The notes under the pieces were generated by a model. That model saw nothing but the letters and a program-made list of their open reading frames with translations, made no database searches and was not told where the DNA came from. DNA of 64,000 nt. Source: Ramlibacter agri. GTDB taxonomy: Bacteria; Pseudomonadota; Gammaproteobacteria; Burkholderiales; Burkholderiaceae_C. Shown one piece after another: positions 15,536 through 26,602 of the stretch. Position 1 is the stretch's first letter, and every line of letters starts with the position of its first letter. The position numbers and the translations under genes were made by a program. The DNA is taken from positions 2,046,001 to 2,110,000 of the forward strand of contig NZ_JABBFX010000001.1 in the NCBI RefSeq assembly GCF_012927085.1, given 5' to 3'.

Positions 15536-18187
15536 GTGCCTGCCGACACCAGCCCCGCCAGCGACCTGCTGCTGAAGGTCACGCCGCCGCGCGTGCCGCG
15601 CAACCTCATTGCCCGGCCCGATCTCGCGGCGAAGAACCCGCGCCTGCGCGACCGGCCGGTGGTGCTGGTGCAGGCGCCTGCGGGTTTCGGGAAGACTTCG
15701 CTGCTGGCGCAATGGCGCCTGGAGCACCTCGCCGAAGGCGCCGCCGTGGCCTGGCTGCAGGCGCAGCCGCAGGACGACGTGCCGCGCTTCGTGCAGGCGC
15801 TGGCGCTTGCCGTGCGCAGCGGCGCCGGCCGGCCCACCTTCGGGCACGTGCTGCTCGACGCTGCGCCCCCGAGCGGCCTGGAAGGCGTCACCGGCTGGCT
15901 GGCCGAGGTCGCGCAGACTGCCCTGCAGATCGTGCTGGTCGTCGACGAGGCCGACCGCCTGCCGGAGGCAGCGCGCGAAGCGCTGGCCTACGTGCTGCGC
16001 AATGCTCCGCAGAACCTGCGCTGCATCGTTGCCGCCCGCTCCGATTGCGAACTGGAACTGGGTGACCTCATGGCCTACGGGCAGGCCGTGCTGGTCGATG
16101 CCGCGCAGCTGCGCTTCAGCCTGCCGGAAACCATCGAGCTGGTGCGGCAGCGCTTCGACGAGACCGCCGATGCCGATGCCGCCGCCCGCCTGCACGAGAT
16201 GACCGAAGGCTGGCCGCTGGGCCTGCAGCTTGCGCTGTCGGTGATGGCCGGTCCCGCCGGCGAGGCCGCCATGCCGCGGCTGGACCTGCACGGCGGCGCC
16301 CTGCGCGCCCAGTTCGTCGGCCACCTGCTCGGCAACCTCGACCCGGCCGACGTGCGTTTCCTGGCCCTGGTGTCGGTGCTGGACCCCTTGCATCCGGGCT
16401 TGTGCGAAGCCGCCACCGAGGACCCGCAGGCCATCTCGCGGCTGGCCCGGCTGCAGCGCGACACCCCCATCTTCACGGCCAGCCAGGACGGCGAGTGGGT
16501 CCGCATGGCCGCGCTCGCCCGCGAGGCCTTGCGGCAGCGCTTCGACGCGTTGCCGGCGGCGCAGCAGGCCGGCGTGCGCCGCCGCGCCGCCGCCTGGTTC
16601 GCAGACCGCGACATGCTGGAAGAAGCCGCGGCGCAGTCGCTGGAAGCCGGCGACACCAAGCAGGCCTACGACCTGGCGGAACGCAGCCTCTACGACTCGC
16701 TGATCAGCCGCGGCCGGCAGGGCGCGGTGCTGGAATGGCTGGCGCGGCTGCCGCCGAAGGAGCTGGAGCGGCGTCCGCGCCTGCTGCTGGCCTGTGCCTG
16801 GTCGCTGGCCATCAGCGAGCGCCATGGCGAGGCGCAGCAGCTGGTGGCGCGGGTGCTCGAACAACCCGGCGTGGACGAACGCCTGCGCTGTGAGTGCGCG
16901 CTGATCCTCGGCGGCGCGGCCATCTTCGCCGACGACCCGGACCGCTTCGCCGCGCTGTACCGGCCCTGGGCCGACGATCCGCCGCTGACCGATCCGGTGC
17001 TGCTGCAGATGCATGCCAACCGGCGCGCTTTCCTGGCGCTGCTCGAAGGCGAGCCGGCGCTGGCGCGGCTGTACCAGCAGAAGGGGACGGGCGCGGAAGG
17101 CGCTTTTTACCTGCAGGGCTGGCGCGATTTCATCGTCGCGCTCAGCTACATCTGGGAAGGCCAAGTGAAGCTGGCCGAGCAGCTGCTGCGGCCCGTGCTG
17201 GCGCGCGCAGAAGCCGAGCTGGGCCGGCGCAGCAGCTTCGCCACCATGCTGGCTGCGCTCTACGCTGCGGCCTTGTGGGAGCACGACCAACCGGAAGAAG
17301 CTGCGGCGACCCTGGCCAACCGGCTCGACGTGCTGGAGCGCTGCGGCCTGGTCGAAGCCGTGCTGCTGGGTTTCCGTACGCTGGCGCGCATCGCGATGGT
17401 GGCGGGCGCCGAGCATCGCGCGCTGGAGCTGCTGGGCGCGCTGGACGCCGTGGGCATCGTGCGCAAGCTGCCGCGGCTGCGCGTGGCCAGCATGGTCGAC
17501 CAGGTGCGGCTGCATGCGCGCAATTACCGCGGCGATTCGGCGCGGGCGCTCAGCCAGCAGATCGACGCGGTGCTGGCCGGGCCGGACGTGCCCGGGGGGC
17601 CGCTGTGGCATCGCTCGGTGCGGCACTTCCAGCTGATGGCGCGCGGCTACGCGGCCATCGCCGCGCAGGACTGGCGTGCGGCGCTGCAGCCGCTGGCGCA
17701 GGCCGACGAAGCGGTGCAGGAGCTGAAGCAGGGCCGCTTGCACATCGAGCTGCTGGGCATGCGCGCTTTCGCCATGGAGCGCTGCGGCGAGCGCGCGCAG
17801 CCTTTGCTGCGCGAAGCGCTGGACCTGGCGCGCTCCTTCGGCCTGCAGCGCGTGTTCTCGGACGCCCACCCGGACCTCGGCGCCTGGGTGCGGCAGGTCG
17901 CGGGCAGCGCGGCCGCGGTGCCGCCCGGCCCGGCGGCTCCCGCACCGGTGGCGGAGGCGCCGCGCCTGCGCGCCGCGCCGAGCATGGCGCTGACGCCCAA
18001 GGAGCGCGAGGTGCTCGCGCTGCTCGCGCGCGGCCTGTCCAACAAGGAGATCGGCCTGGCCATGCAGGTGGGCGAGGAGACGATCAAGTGGCACATGAAG
18101 AACCTGTTCGCCAAGCTCGATGCCGGCACGCGCAAGCAGGTGGTCGCGCGGGCGCGGATCTTCGGGCTGCTGAGCGAAGCGGCGTGA
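15536..18187 (+). CDS. MalT-like LuxR-family ATP-dependent regulator (LAL type)
   Basis: An 883-residue large regulator. The N-terminal STAND-type NTPase has Walker A APAGFGKTS (47-55) and a Walker B-like IVLVVDEAD near 135. A long helical, TPR-like middle region spans about residues 330-800. A C-terminal LuxR helix-turn-helix follows (LTPKEREVLALLARGLSNKE and EETIKWHMKNLFAKL). Such proteins become active on binding an inducer plus ATP, as MalT does with maltotriose. The start is the GTG at 15536, with no clear Shine-Dalgarno sequence. It lies upstream of the eight-gene operon at 18972 and might regulate it; no binding site was recognised. Confidence 0.9.
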   Translation: MPADTSPASDLLLKVTPPRVPRNLIARPDLAAKNPRLRDRPVVLVQAPAGFGKTSLLAQWRLEHLAEGAAVAWLQAQPQDDVPRFVQALALAVRSGAGRPTFGHVLLDAAPPSGLEGVTGWLAEVAQTALQIVLVVDEADRLPEAAREALAYVLRNAPQNLRCIVAARSDCELELGDLMAYGQAVLVDAAQLRFSLPETIELVRQRFDETADADAAARLHEMTEGWPLGLQLALSVMAGPAGEAAMPRLDLHGGALRAQFVGHLLGNLDPADVRFLALVSVLDPLHPGLCEAATEDPQAISRLARLQRDTPIFTASQDGEWVRMAALAREALRQRFDALPAAQQAGVRRRAAAWFADRDMLEEAAAQSLEAGDTKQAYDLAERSLYDSLISRGRQGAVLEWLARLPPKELERRPRLLLACAWSLAISERHGEAQQLVARVLEQPGVDERLRCECALILGGAAIFADDPDRFAALYRPWADDPPLTDPVLLQMHANRRAFLALLEGEPALARLYQQKGTGAEGAFYLQGWRDFIVALSYIWEGQVKLAEQLLRPVLARAEAELGRRSSFATMLAALYAAALWEHDQPEEAAATLANRLDVLERCGLVEAVLLGFRTLARIAMVAGAEHRALELLGALDAVGIVRKLPRLRVASMVDQVRLHARNYRGDSARALSQQIDAVLAGPDVPGGPLWHRSVRHFQLMARGYAAIAAQDWRAALQPLAQADEAVQELKQGRLHIELLGMRAFAMERCGERAQPLLREALDLARSFGLQRVFSDAHPDLGAWVRQVAGSAAAVPPGPAAPAPVAEAPRLRAAPSMALTPKEREVLALLARGLSNKEIGLAMQVGEETIKWHMKNLFAKLDAGTRKQVVARARIFGLLSEAA

Positions 18188-18232
18188 ACCCCGTGGCCGG
18201 TCGCGAAGCGGCGATGCGCTTCGCGCGGTGCC

Positions 18233-18835
18233 TCAGAAAGCCGGCTCCGGCGCCACATGCGAGCGCAAGCCGCTGAAGCGCGAAGCGAACGCCGCATCCT
18301 CCTCCAGGTCACCCAGCCAGTCGCCCAGCGAGCGGCCGTCCGCCTCCACCCGCCGCGCCATGCACAGCGGCCGCGACACCGCGTTGGCAACGCTGCCGAA
18401 GTCATCGCGGCCGCGCACCACCACCCGCAGGTCCTGGCCCAGCTCCAGCCGCAGCCGGCGTAGCGCCTCGTCCTCGTCCACGCCCACCAGCAGCACGGCG
18501 AAGGCATTGCGGCCGTCGCGGCAAGCCAGGCCGCGATGGCCGGCCAGCGACACCAGCCGCGTCCCCAGGGCGCGCCGCACGCATTGCGCCATCGCCGGGC
18601 CGCGCATCGCCTCGATGGCGTCGATGTCGTCGGCCACCACCAGCAGCAGCGTCAGGTCGCGCCCGCGACGGCATGCCGCGCGCAGCGCGACCCCGCCACG
18701 CAGCAGGAACTGCCGCCCGCTCAGCAGGCCCGCGGCGGGGCGGTGCGGCCCGGAGGCGGCCGGCCACAGCCGCCGCCACCACCCCAGCAGGGTGCTTCCC
18801 ACGGTGTCTCCAGTCGTTCTTCGATCTCGTTCCAT
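18233..18835 (-). CDS. Degenerate GGDEF-domain protein
   Basis: A 200-residue protein whose central part follows the diguanylate-cyclase fold: LLVVADDIDAIEAMRG, then AMAQCVRRALGTRLVSLAGH, then CRDGRNAFAVLLVG. The place of the GGDEF loop reads DGRNAF, so the catalytic signature is gone. Metal-binding Asp residues may partly remain. It is unlikely to make c-di-GMP and might instead bind a nucleotide or act by protein contact. The ATG at 18835 is chosen because upstream codons lie in GC-rich repeat-like sequence. It is convergent with the MalT-like gene (45-bp gap) and divergent from the dioxygenase operon. The family call is moderate. Confidence 0.6.
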   Translation of the reverse strand: MERDRRTTGDTVGSTLLGWWRRLWPAASGPHRPAAGLLSGRQFLLRGGVALRAACRRGRDLTLLLVVADDIDAIEAMRGPAMAQCVRRALGTRLVSLAGHRGLACRDGRNAFAVLLVGVDEDEALRRLRLELGQDLRVVVRGRDDFGSVANAVSRPLCMARRVEADGRSLGDWLGDLEEDAAFASRFSGLRSHVAPEPAF

Positions 18836-18971
18836 GCCGGGAAGTCTCCCCCGGAAGGGCTTCCGGAGCGCCCCCCACGGCGGGGAGGCCCGATAGACCC
18901 CAAACCCCCTCCACACGGGGGGGACTCCCGTCAGGCTCGGTGACTAAATTTCGGGCATCCCAAGGAGACAT

Positions 18972-19892
18972 ATGAGCACCGTGAACACCTCCCGCGCCGG
19001 CACCGCACCGGCCTTCGTGCCGGCCGCTTCGCTGGACCGCAGCCTGCACGTCGAACCGCTCACCTGCGCCATCGGCGCTCGCATCGACAACGTCAGCCTG
19101 GCCAGCGCCTCGCGCGACAAGGACCTCGCCGAGGAACTGCGCGCGCTGCTGGTCAAGCACAAGGTCCTGTTCTTCCGCAACCAGGACATCACCCGCGCCG
19201 AGCACGTGGCCTTCGCCCGCCACTTCGGCGAACTGGAGGACCATCCGGTGGCGGGCAGCGACCCCGACCATCCCGGGCTGGTGCGCATCTACAAGAGCGC
19301 CGACAACCCGCCGGACCGCTACGAAAACGCCTGGCACACCGATGCCACCTGGCGCGAGAAGCCGCCCTTCGGCTGCGTGCTGCGCTGCGTGGAACGCCCG
19401 CCGGTGGGCGGCGACACGATGTGGGCCAACATGGTGCTGGCCTACGAGAAGCTGCCGCAGGCCGTGAAGGAGCAGATCGCAGGCCTGCGTGCCCGCCACA
19501 GCATCGAGGCGAGCTTCGGCGCCGCGATGCCCGCCGACAGGCGCCTGGCGCTGCACGCGCAGTTCCCGGACGCCGAGCACCCGGTGGTGCGCACGCACCC
19601 GGACACGGGCGAGAAGATCCTGTTCGTGAACGCGTTCACCACGCACTTCACCAACTTCCACACGCCGGCCAACGTGCGCTACGGCCAGGACTACAACATG
19701 GGCGCCTCGGCGCTGCTGAACTACCTGATCGCGCAGGCCGCGATCCCCGAGTACCAGGTGCGCTGGCGCTGGGAACCGAACGACATGGCCATGTGGGACA
19801 ACCGGTCCACGCAGCACTACGCCGTCATGGACTACCCGCCCTGCAACCGCAAGATGGAACGCGCCGGAATCATCGGCGAAGCCACGTACTGA
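18972..19892 (+). CDS. TauD/TfdA-family Fe(II)/2-oxoglutarate dioxygenase
   Basis: A 306-residue soluble oxygenase. The iron-binding facial triad is visible as H122-T-D124 in NAWHTDATW and H282 in STQHYAVMDY. The 2-oxoglutarate-binding Arg lies near R297 in KMERAGI. A further family motif is VLFFRNQDITRAEHVAFARH (about 65-84). The family hydroxylates substrates such as taurine, 2,4-D or carnitine precursors, usually to release a group. AAGGAG sits 7 bp before the ATG. It is the first gene of an eight-gene operon with a beta-keto-acid cleavage enzyme and an acyl-CoA ligase, so it probably starts the breakdown of the substrate. Confidence 0.92.
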   Translation: MSTVNTSRAGTAPAFVPAASLDRSLHVEPLTCAIGARIDNVSLASASRDKDLAEELRALLVKHKVLFFRNQDITRAEHVAFARHFGELEDHPVAGSDPDHPGLVRIYKSADNPPDRYENAWHTDATWREKPPFGCVLRCVERPPVGGDTMWANMVLAYEKLPQAVKEQIAGLRARHSIEASFGAAMPADRRLALHAQFPDAEHPVVRTHPDTGEKILFVNAFTTHFTNFHTPANVRYGQDYNMGASALLNYLIAQAAIPEYQVRWRWEPNDMAMWDNRSTQHYAVMDYPPCNRKMERAGIIGEATY

Positions 19893-19927
19893 TTCACCTT
19901 CACCTTCACCAGACGAGACAACGCCCC

Positions 19928-20986
19928 ATGAACTTCCTCGACGGCTCCCTCTTCCCCGAGAACCAGGACAAGCTGGTCATCACCGCAGCGCCTTACGGCC
20001 CCGAGTGGATCCCCTCCGACTTCCCCGAGGACATCCCGGTGCGGATGGAAGACCAGATCCAGAAGGCGGTGGACTGCTACAACGCCGGCGCCACCGTGCT
20101 GCACCTGCACGTGCGCGAGCTGGACGGCAAAGGCTCCAAGCGCCTGTCCAAGTTCAACGAGCTGATCGCCGGCGTGCGCAAGGCCGTGCCCGAGATGGTG
20201 ATCCAGGTCGGCGGCTCGATCTCCTTCGCGCCCGAAAGCGACGGCGCCGCTGCCAAGTGGCTGTCCGACGACACGCGCCACATGCTGGCCGACCTCGACC
20301 CGAAGCCGGACCAGGTGACGGTGACGGTGAACACCTCGCAGATGAACGTGCTGGAGCAGATGGACGTCGAGGACATCGCCGGCACCTCGCTGGCGACGCC
20401 CGACGTCAACCGCGCCTACCGCGAGATGATCGTGCCGTCGAACCCGAGCTTCTTCGAGGAGCACGTGCGCCGCCTGACCAAGGCCGGCATCCAGAGCGCC
20501 TTCCAGTTCTACAACATCAACAGCTTCGAGACCGTGGAGCGCCTGATCCGGCGCGGCATTTACAAGGGCCCGCTGGTGTGCAACTGGGTCGCCATCGGCG
20601 GCGGCATGGACCAGCCGACGATCTACAGCCTGTCCAACTTCCTGCGCGCCATCCCCGACGGCACCATGCTGACGGTGGAAAGCAGCATGCGCAACGTGCT
20701 CCCCATCAACATGATGGGCATCGCGATGGGCCTGCACGTGCGCTGCGGCATCGAGGACAACCTCTGGAACCAGTCGCGCACCGAGAAGATGTCCACCGTC
20801 AAGCAGGTCGAGCAGCTGGTGCGCATGTCGCGCGAGTTCGGCCGCGAGATCGCCACCGGCAAGGAAGCGCGCGAGATCTGCAAGATCGGCGTGTTCTACG
20901 ACACCGTGGAAGAAACGCTGGCGGCCAACGGCTTCGCGCCGAACCACAAGGGCCGGCAGCAGGGCTTCCTGCGCAAGGCGGCTTGA
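19928..20986 (+). CDS. BKACE-family beta-keto acid cleavage enzyme
   Basis: A 352-residue DUF849-family TIM-barrel enzyme. Family motifs are LVITAAPYGPEW, an AGATVLHLHVRELDG segment with the zinc-binding His pair, the IQVGGSISF strand, and KIGVFYDTVEETLAANGF near the end. BKACE enzymes transfer acetyl from acetyl-CoA onto a beta-keto acid, giving acetoacetate and a new acyl-CoA; the best-known member is 3-keto-5-aminohexanoate cleavage enzyme. The substrate here is unknown. It is the operon's second gene, 35 bp after the dioxygenase, which suggests a hydroxylated then oxidised substrate is cleaved here. Confidence 0.9.
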   Translation: MNFLDGSLFPENQDKLVITAAPYGPEWIPSDFPEDIPVRMEDQIQKAVDCYNAGATVLHLHVRELDGKGSKRLSKFNELIAGVRKAVPEMVIQVGGSISFAPESDGAAAKWLSDDTRHMLADLDPKPDQVTVTVNTSQMNVLEQMDVEDIAGTSLATPDVNRAYREMIVPSNPSFFEEHVRRLTKAGIQSAFQFYNINSFETVERLIRRGIYKGPLVCNWVAIGGGMDQPTIYSLSNFLRAIPDGTMLTVESSMRNVLPINMMGIAMGLHVRCGIEDNLWNQSRTEKMSTVKQVEQLVRMSREFGREIATGKEAREICKIGVFYDTVEETLAANGFAPNHKGRQQGFLRKAA

Positions 20987-20988
20987 GC

Positions 20989-21564
20989 ATGAGCCAGGGT
21001 TCCGCACTGCCGACGGTCCTGGTCGTCCCGGGGCTGCGCGACCACGTCGCGGAGCACTGGCAGACCTTGCTGGCCGCCCGCCTGCCGCGCGTTCGCGTCG
21101 TGCCGCCGATGGGGCGGGGCGACCTCGACTGCGCCAAGCGGGTGGAGGCCATCGAGCGCGAAGCCCAGTCCATCGAAGGGCCGATCGTCATCGTTGCCCA
21201 CAGCGGCGGCGTGATCATGGTGGCCCACTGGGCGCAGCGGACGAAGCGCCCCGTGCTGGGCGCGCTGCTGGCCACGCCGCCCGACTTCGAGCGGCCCATG
21301 CCCGAGGGCTACCCGACGCTCGCCGACCTGAAGGACGGCGGCTGGTTGCCGGTGCCACGCACCCGGCTGCCTTTCATGAGCGTCGTTGCGGCCAGCCGCA
21401 ACGACCCGCTCGCCGATACCAAGCGCGTGATGCAGCTGGCCCATGACTGGGGCAGCAGCGTGGTCGACCTGGGCGAGGTCGGCCACCTGAATCCCGCGTC
21501 CGGCTATGGCCCCTGGCCCGAAGCCGAACGCCTCATCGATGCATTGACGACGGCGGCGCTTTAG
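20989..21564 (+). CDS. RBBP9/YdeN-family alpha/beta hydrolase
   Basis: A 191-residue small serine hydrolase. The nucleophile elbow is IVAHSGGVIM (S72), the acid lies in AASRNDPLAD, and the catalytic His in EVGHLNPASGYGPW. The opening LVVPGLRDHVAEHWQTLL is typical of RBBP9 homologues. The family's bacterial substrates are poorly known; esters or short acyl compounds are possible. It starts 3 bp after the BKACE stop. In this operon it might hydrolyse an acyl-CoA or ester intermediate, which is inference. Confidence 0.85.
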   Translation: MSQGSALPTVLVVPGLRDHVAEHWQTLLAARLPRVRVVPPMGRGDLDCAKRVEAIEREAQSIEGPIVIVAHSGGVIMVAHWAQRTKRPVLGALLATPPDFERPMPEGYPTLADLKDGGWLPVPRTRLPFMSVVAASRNDPLADTKRVMQLAHDWGSSVVDLGEVGHLNPASGYGPWPEAERLIDALTTAAL

Positions 21565-21592
21565 CGCGTAAGCCGTTACCAGGAGACAAGAC

Positions 21593-22564
21593 ATGGCCCA
21601 TGCCATCCGCCTCTACGAGACCGGCGGTCCCGAAGTATTGCGCTACGAAAACGTCGACGTCGGCGCCCCCGGCCCCGGCCAGGCCCGCGTGCGCCACAGC
21701 TACGTGGCCGTCAACTTCATCGACATCTATTTCCGCACCGGCCGCTATCCGCTGTCCCTGCCCAACGGCCTCGGCTCCGACGCCGTCGGCGTGGTGGAGG
21801 AAGTGGGCCCCGGCGTCACCGAGGTGAAGCCCGGCGACCGCGTCGGCTACCTGCTGGGCCCGCAGGGCGCCTACTCGGACGTGCGTGTGATGCCGGCCGA
21901 AGTGCTGATCCCGATCCCGGATGCGGTGAGCGACAGCACGGCGTCGACGCTGATGATGAAGGGCATGACGGCGCAGTACCTGTTCCGCCAGGTCTACCCG
22001 CTGCACGGTGGCGAGACCATCCTGTACCACGCCGCCGCCGGCGGCGTCGGCCTGATCGCCTGCCAGTGGGCCAAGGCCCTGGGCGTGCGCATGATCGGCA
22101 CCGTCAGCACCGACGCCAAGGCGGAGATCGCCAAGGCGGCCGGCTGCTCGGAAGTGATCGTCACCTCGCGTGAGGACATCGCCAAGCGCGTGCGCGAACT
22201 CACCGACGGCAAGGGCGTGCCGGTGGTCTACGACTCGGTCGGCAAGGACACGCTGATGGCCTCGCTGGACAGCCTGCAGCCGCGCGGCCACCTGGTGAGC
22301 AACGGCACCAGCTCCGGCCCCGTGGTCATCGACACCACGCTGCTGGCGGTGAAGGGCTCGATCTGGGTGACGCGCCCGGCGATGATCCACTACGCCACCC
22401 CGCGCGCCAAGATGCTGGAGATGGCCGACGAGCTGTTCGCGCTGGTCCAGGCCGGCAAGATCAGGAGCGAGCCGGGCCGCAGCTTCGCGCTGTCCGAAGC
22501 GGCGGAGGCCCATCGCGCCCTCGAATCGCGCCAGACCACGGGCGCCACGGTGCTGGTGCCATGA
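21593..22564 (+). CDS. Quinone oxidoreductase (zinc-free MDR family, QOR-like)
   Basis: A 323-residue medium-chain dehydrogenase/reductase. The opening YETGGPEVLRYENVDV is typical of NADPH:quinone reductase. HSYVAVNFIDIYFRTGRYPL is the QOR substrate-loop motif, and HAAAGGVGLIACQWAKALG is the NADPH-binding glycine loop. No structural-zinc Cys cluster is seen. GGAGACA precedes the ATG. It probably reduces an enone or quinone in the operon's pathway. It overlaps the following MFS gene by ATGA. Confidence 0.92.
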   Translation: MAHAIRLYETGGPEVLRYENVDVGAPGPGQARVRHSYVAVNFIDIYFRTGRYPLSLPNGLGSDAVGVVEEVGPGVTEVKPGDRVGYLLGPQGAYSDVRVMPAEVLIPIPDAVSDSTASTLMMKGMTAQYLFRQVYPLHGGETILYHAAAGGVGLIACQWAKALGVRMIGTVSTDAKAEIAKAAGCSEVIVTSREDIAKRVRELTDGKGVPVVYDSVGKDTLMASLDSLQPRGHLVSNGTSSGPVVIDTTLLAVKGSIWVTRPAMIHYATPRAKMLEMADELFALVQAGKIRSEPGRSFALSEAAEAHRALESRQTTGATVLVP

Positions 22565-23910
22565 GCATGCAGCTGTCCTCCGTGGACGCGCGCCCGGCGG
22601 GCGCCGGCGGCGGCTACCTGTTCGGCCCCCGCGCCGCCTGGTTCGCCTTCGCGATGACCATCGCGCTGATGGTGGTCGACTACCTGGACCGCCAGGTGAT
22701 CGTGTCCCTGTTCCCGCACATGAAGGCGGACTGGGGCTGGTCCGACGCCCAGCTGGGCGGCCTGGTCTCCGTCGTCTCGGTGACGGTGGCGCTGGGCGCC
22801 TTGCCGATCGCGCTGTTCGCCGACCGCGTGAGCCGCGTGAAAAGCATTGCCGCCATGGCCGGTGTCTGGAGCCTGGCGACGATCTCCTGCATGTTCACGC
22901 GCAACTATTCGCAGCTGCTCGCGGCGCGCGCGGTGGTGGGCATGGGCGAAGCCGGCTACGGCTCGGTGGGCGCGGCGCTGATCGCCAGCCACTTCCCGGC
23001 GCGCATGCGCGGGGCGCTGATGGCGGGCTTCTTCGCCTCCGCTTCCTTCGGCTCGGTGCTGGGCGTGATGCTCGGTGGCGTGATCGCGGCCCGCTGGGGC
23101 TGGCAGGCGGCCTTCGGCGTGGTCGGTGTTCCCGGCCTGGTGCTGGCGCTGCTGTACCTGAAGGTGCGCGACTACCGCACGGTGGCCCTGGCCCCCGCGC
23201 TGGAGCAGGTGACGCGCAGCACGCGTGACACCGCGCTGCACATCGCCAGGAAGCTGGCCAGCTCGCGCACCATGCTGTGGGTGTGCGTGGGCGCTGCCGC
23301 GCAGCTGGTGGTGGTGTCGGCGGTGTGGACCTGGATGCCCAGCTTCTTCAACCGCATGCACGGCTTCGCGCCGGAGCGCGCCAGCGTGCTGGCCGCCTGC
23401 GTGGTGCTGGCCGGCGCCGTCGGCAGCGTGGTCTGGGGCATGGTGGTGGACCGCTCGGGCCGGCACCAGCCGCGCCGCAAGCTGATGGTGATGGCGGGCC
23501 TGTGCCTGGTGGCGATGAGCGTGCTGCTGGCTGCCTTCGGCTGGGCCGGCGATGCGCCGCAGCTGCAAATGATTCTGATCGTCATCGGCGGCTTCGTCAT
23601 GACCTGCACCGTCGGACCGGTGTCCGCCATCGTGATCGACGTGGTGCACCCCGGCGTGCGCGCCACCGGCGCCTCGGTGCTGGCGCTGATCCAGAACCTG
23701 TTCGGGCTGGCTGCCGGACCAGTCGTTGCCGGCTTGCTCTCCGACCACTGGGGACTGCAGGCGGCGCTGGCGACCACGCCCTTCTTTGCAATCCCCGCGG
23801 CGCTGTGCTTCGTGCTGGCTGCCCGTACCTACGAAGCCGACGCGGCCCGCGCCGGCGAGCAGCTGGAAGCCGCCGCCGCCCCGGGCGGGCTGGCCGCCGC
23901 CGGCGCCTGA
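22561..23910 (+). CDS. MFS transporter, likely substrate importer of the operon
   Basis: A 449-residue membrane protein with 12 predicted helices. It has the family's early motif TIALMVVDYLDRQVIVSLFP, loop 2-3 motif ALFADRVSRVKS, and GMGEAGYGSVGAALIASHFP in helix 5. The second half begins near LWVCVGAAAQLVVVSAVWTW. This pattern is close to the Spinster/aromatic-acid MFS groups. It is coupled to the quinone oxidoreductase upstream and the acyl-CoA ligase downstream, so it probably imports the compound the operon degrades. Substrate unknown. Confidence 0.9.
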   Translation: MSMQLSSVDARPAGAGGGYLFGPRAAWFAFAMTIALMVVDYLDRQVIVSLFPHMKADWGWSDAQLGGLVSVVSVTVALGALPIALFADRVSRVKSIAAMAGVWSLATISCMFTRNYSQLLAARAVVGMGEAGYGSVGAALIASHFPARMRGALMAGFFASASFGSVLGVMLGGVIAARWGWQAAFGVVGVPGLVLALLYLKVRDYRTVALAPALEQVTRSTRDTALHIARKLASSRTMLWVCVGAAAQLVVVSAVWTWMPSFFNRMHGFAPERASVLAACVVLAGAVGSVVWGMVVDRSGRHQPRRKLMVMAGLCLVAMSVLLAAFGWAGDAPQLQMILIVIGGFVMTCTVGPVSAIVIDVVHPGVRATGASVLALIQNLFGLAAGPVVAGLLSDHWGLQAALATTPFFAIPAALCFVLAARTYEADAARAGEQLEAAAAPGGLAAAGA

Positions 23911-23932
23911 AACCGAATCGAGGAAGACTGAT

Positions 23933-25561
<1,629 letters not shown>

Positions 25562-25565
25562 AGCC

Positions 25566-26576
25566 ATGCTGCTGGTCCTGCGTTCCCACCCCGCGGCGGA
25601 TCGGTTCCGCGAGCTCGCCCCCGGCGTGCTGGCCTGCGCCGTCGTCGGCGCCGCCTCCACCTTCCTGTCCGAGCACTACGGCGCGCCCGTGATGCTGTTC
25701 GCGCTGCTCCTCGGCATGGCGATGAACTTCCTGTCGGCCGAGGGCGCCTGCAAGCCGGGCATCGAGTTCACGGCGCGCCAGGTGCTGCGCATCGGCATCG
25801 CGCTGCTGGGCCTGCGCATCACGATGGGCCAGGTGGCGGCCCTGGGCTGGGGGCCGATCGCGATGGTGGTGCTGTCGGTGGCGCTGACGATCACGGTGTC
25901 GATCGTCGCGGCGCGCCTGATGGGCTTCCGCGGCCTGTTCGGCCTGCTGACCGGCGGCGCCACCGCGATCTGCGGTGCGTCCGCGGCGCTGGCGTTGTCG
26001 GCGGCACTGCCCGCGCATCCGCAGAAGGACCGCGCCACGCTGTTCACCGTGATCGGCGTGTCGGCATTGTCTACGCTGGCGATGGTGGCGTACCCGATGC
26101 TGGTGAAGTGGCTGGGCCTGGGCAATGTGCCGGCCGGCATCTTCCTGGGCGCCACCATCCACGACGTGGCGCAGGTGGTCGGCGCGGGCTACAGCCTGTC
26201 GCAGCAGACCGGCGACGTCGCCACGGTGGTGAAGCTGATGCGCGTGGCCATGCTGCTGCCGGTGATCCTGCTGGCGTCGCTGGCCGTGCGCGGCCAGCAG
26301 CCGGAAGGCGCCAAGCGGCCACCGCTGCTGCCTTGGTTCGCCGTGGCCTTCGCGCTGCTGGTGGTGGTCAACAGCACCGGCATCGTGCCGCCCAAGGTGC
26401 AGGCCGCCGGCAACGACGTGTCGCGCTGGTTCCTGGTGGCTTCCATCGCGGGCATCGGCATGAAGACGCAATTGAAGGAGCTGGTGACCGTGGGCCTGAA
26501 GCCCGTGCTCCTGATGGTCGGCGAGACCGTGTTCCTTGCCTGCCTGGCGCTGGCGCTGCTGCGCTGGCTTTCCTGA
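25566..26576 (+). CDS. YeiH/UPF0324-family membrane protein (putative sulfate exporter family)
   Basis: A 336-residue integral membrane protein with about ten helices. Family motifs are MLFALLLGMAMNFLS, RQVLRIGIALLGLRITMGQV, GGATAICGASAALALSAAL and FLGATIHDVAQVVGAGYSLS. Relatives are annotated as putative sulfate exporters; transport of sulfite or sulfate is suspected for some. Its presence with a TauD/TfdA oxygenase raises the possibility that a sulfonate is degraded and sulfite exported. That is inference. It starts 4 bp after the acyl-CoA ligase stop. Confidence 0.88.
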   Translation: MLLVLRSHPAADRFRELAPGVLACAVVGAASTFLSEHYGAPVMLFALLLGMAMNFLSAEGACKPGIEFTARQVLRIGIALLGLRITMGQVAALGWGPIAMVVLSVALTITVSIVAARLMGFRGLFGLLTGGATAICGASAALALSAALPAHPQKDRATLFTVIGVSALSTLAMVAYPMLVKWLGLGNVPAGIFLGATIHDVAQVVGAGYSLSQQTGDVATVVKLMRVAMLLPVILLASLAVRGQQPEGAKRPPLLPWFAVAFALLVVVNSTGIVPPKVQAAGNDVSRWFLVASIAGIGMKTQLKELVTVGLKPVLLMVGETVFLACLALALLRWLS

Positions 26577-26602
26577 ACCTGATTCGAAGAGAGATCCTTC
26601 CC

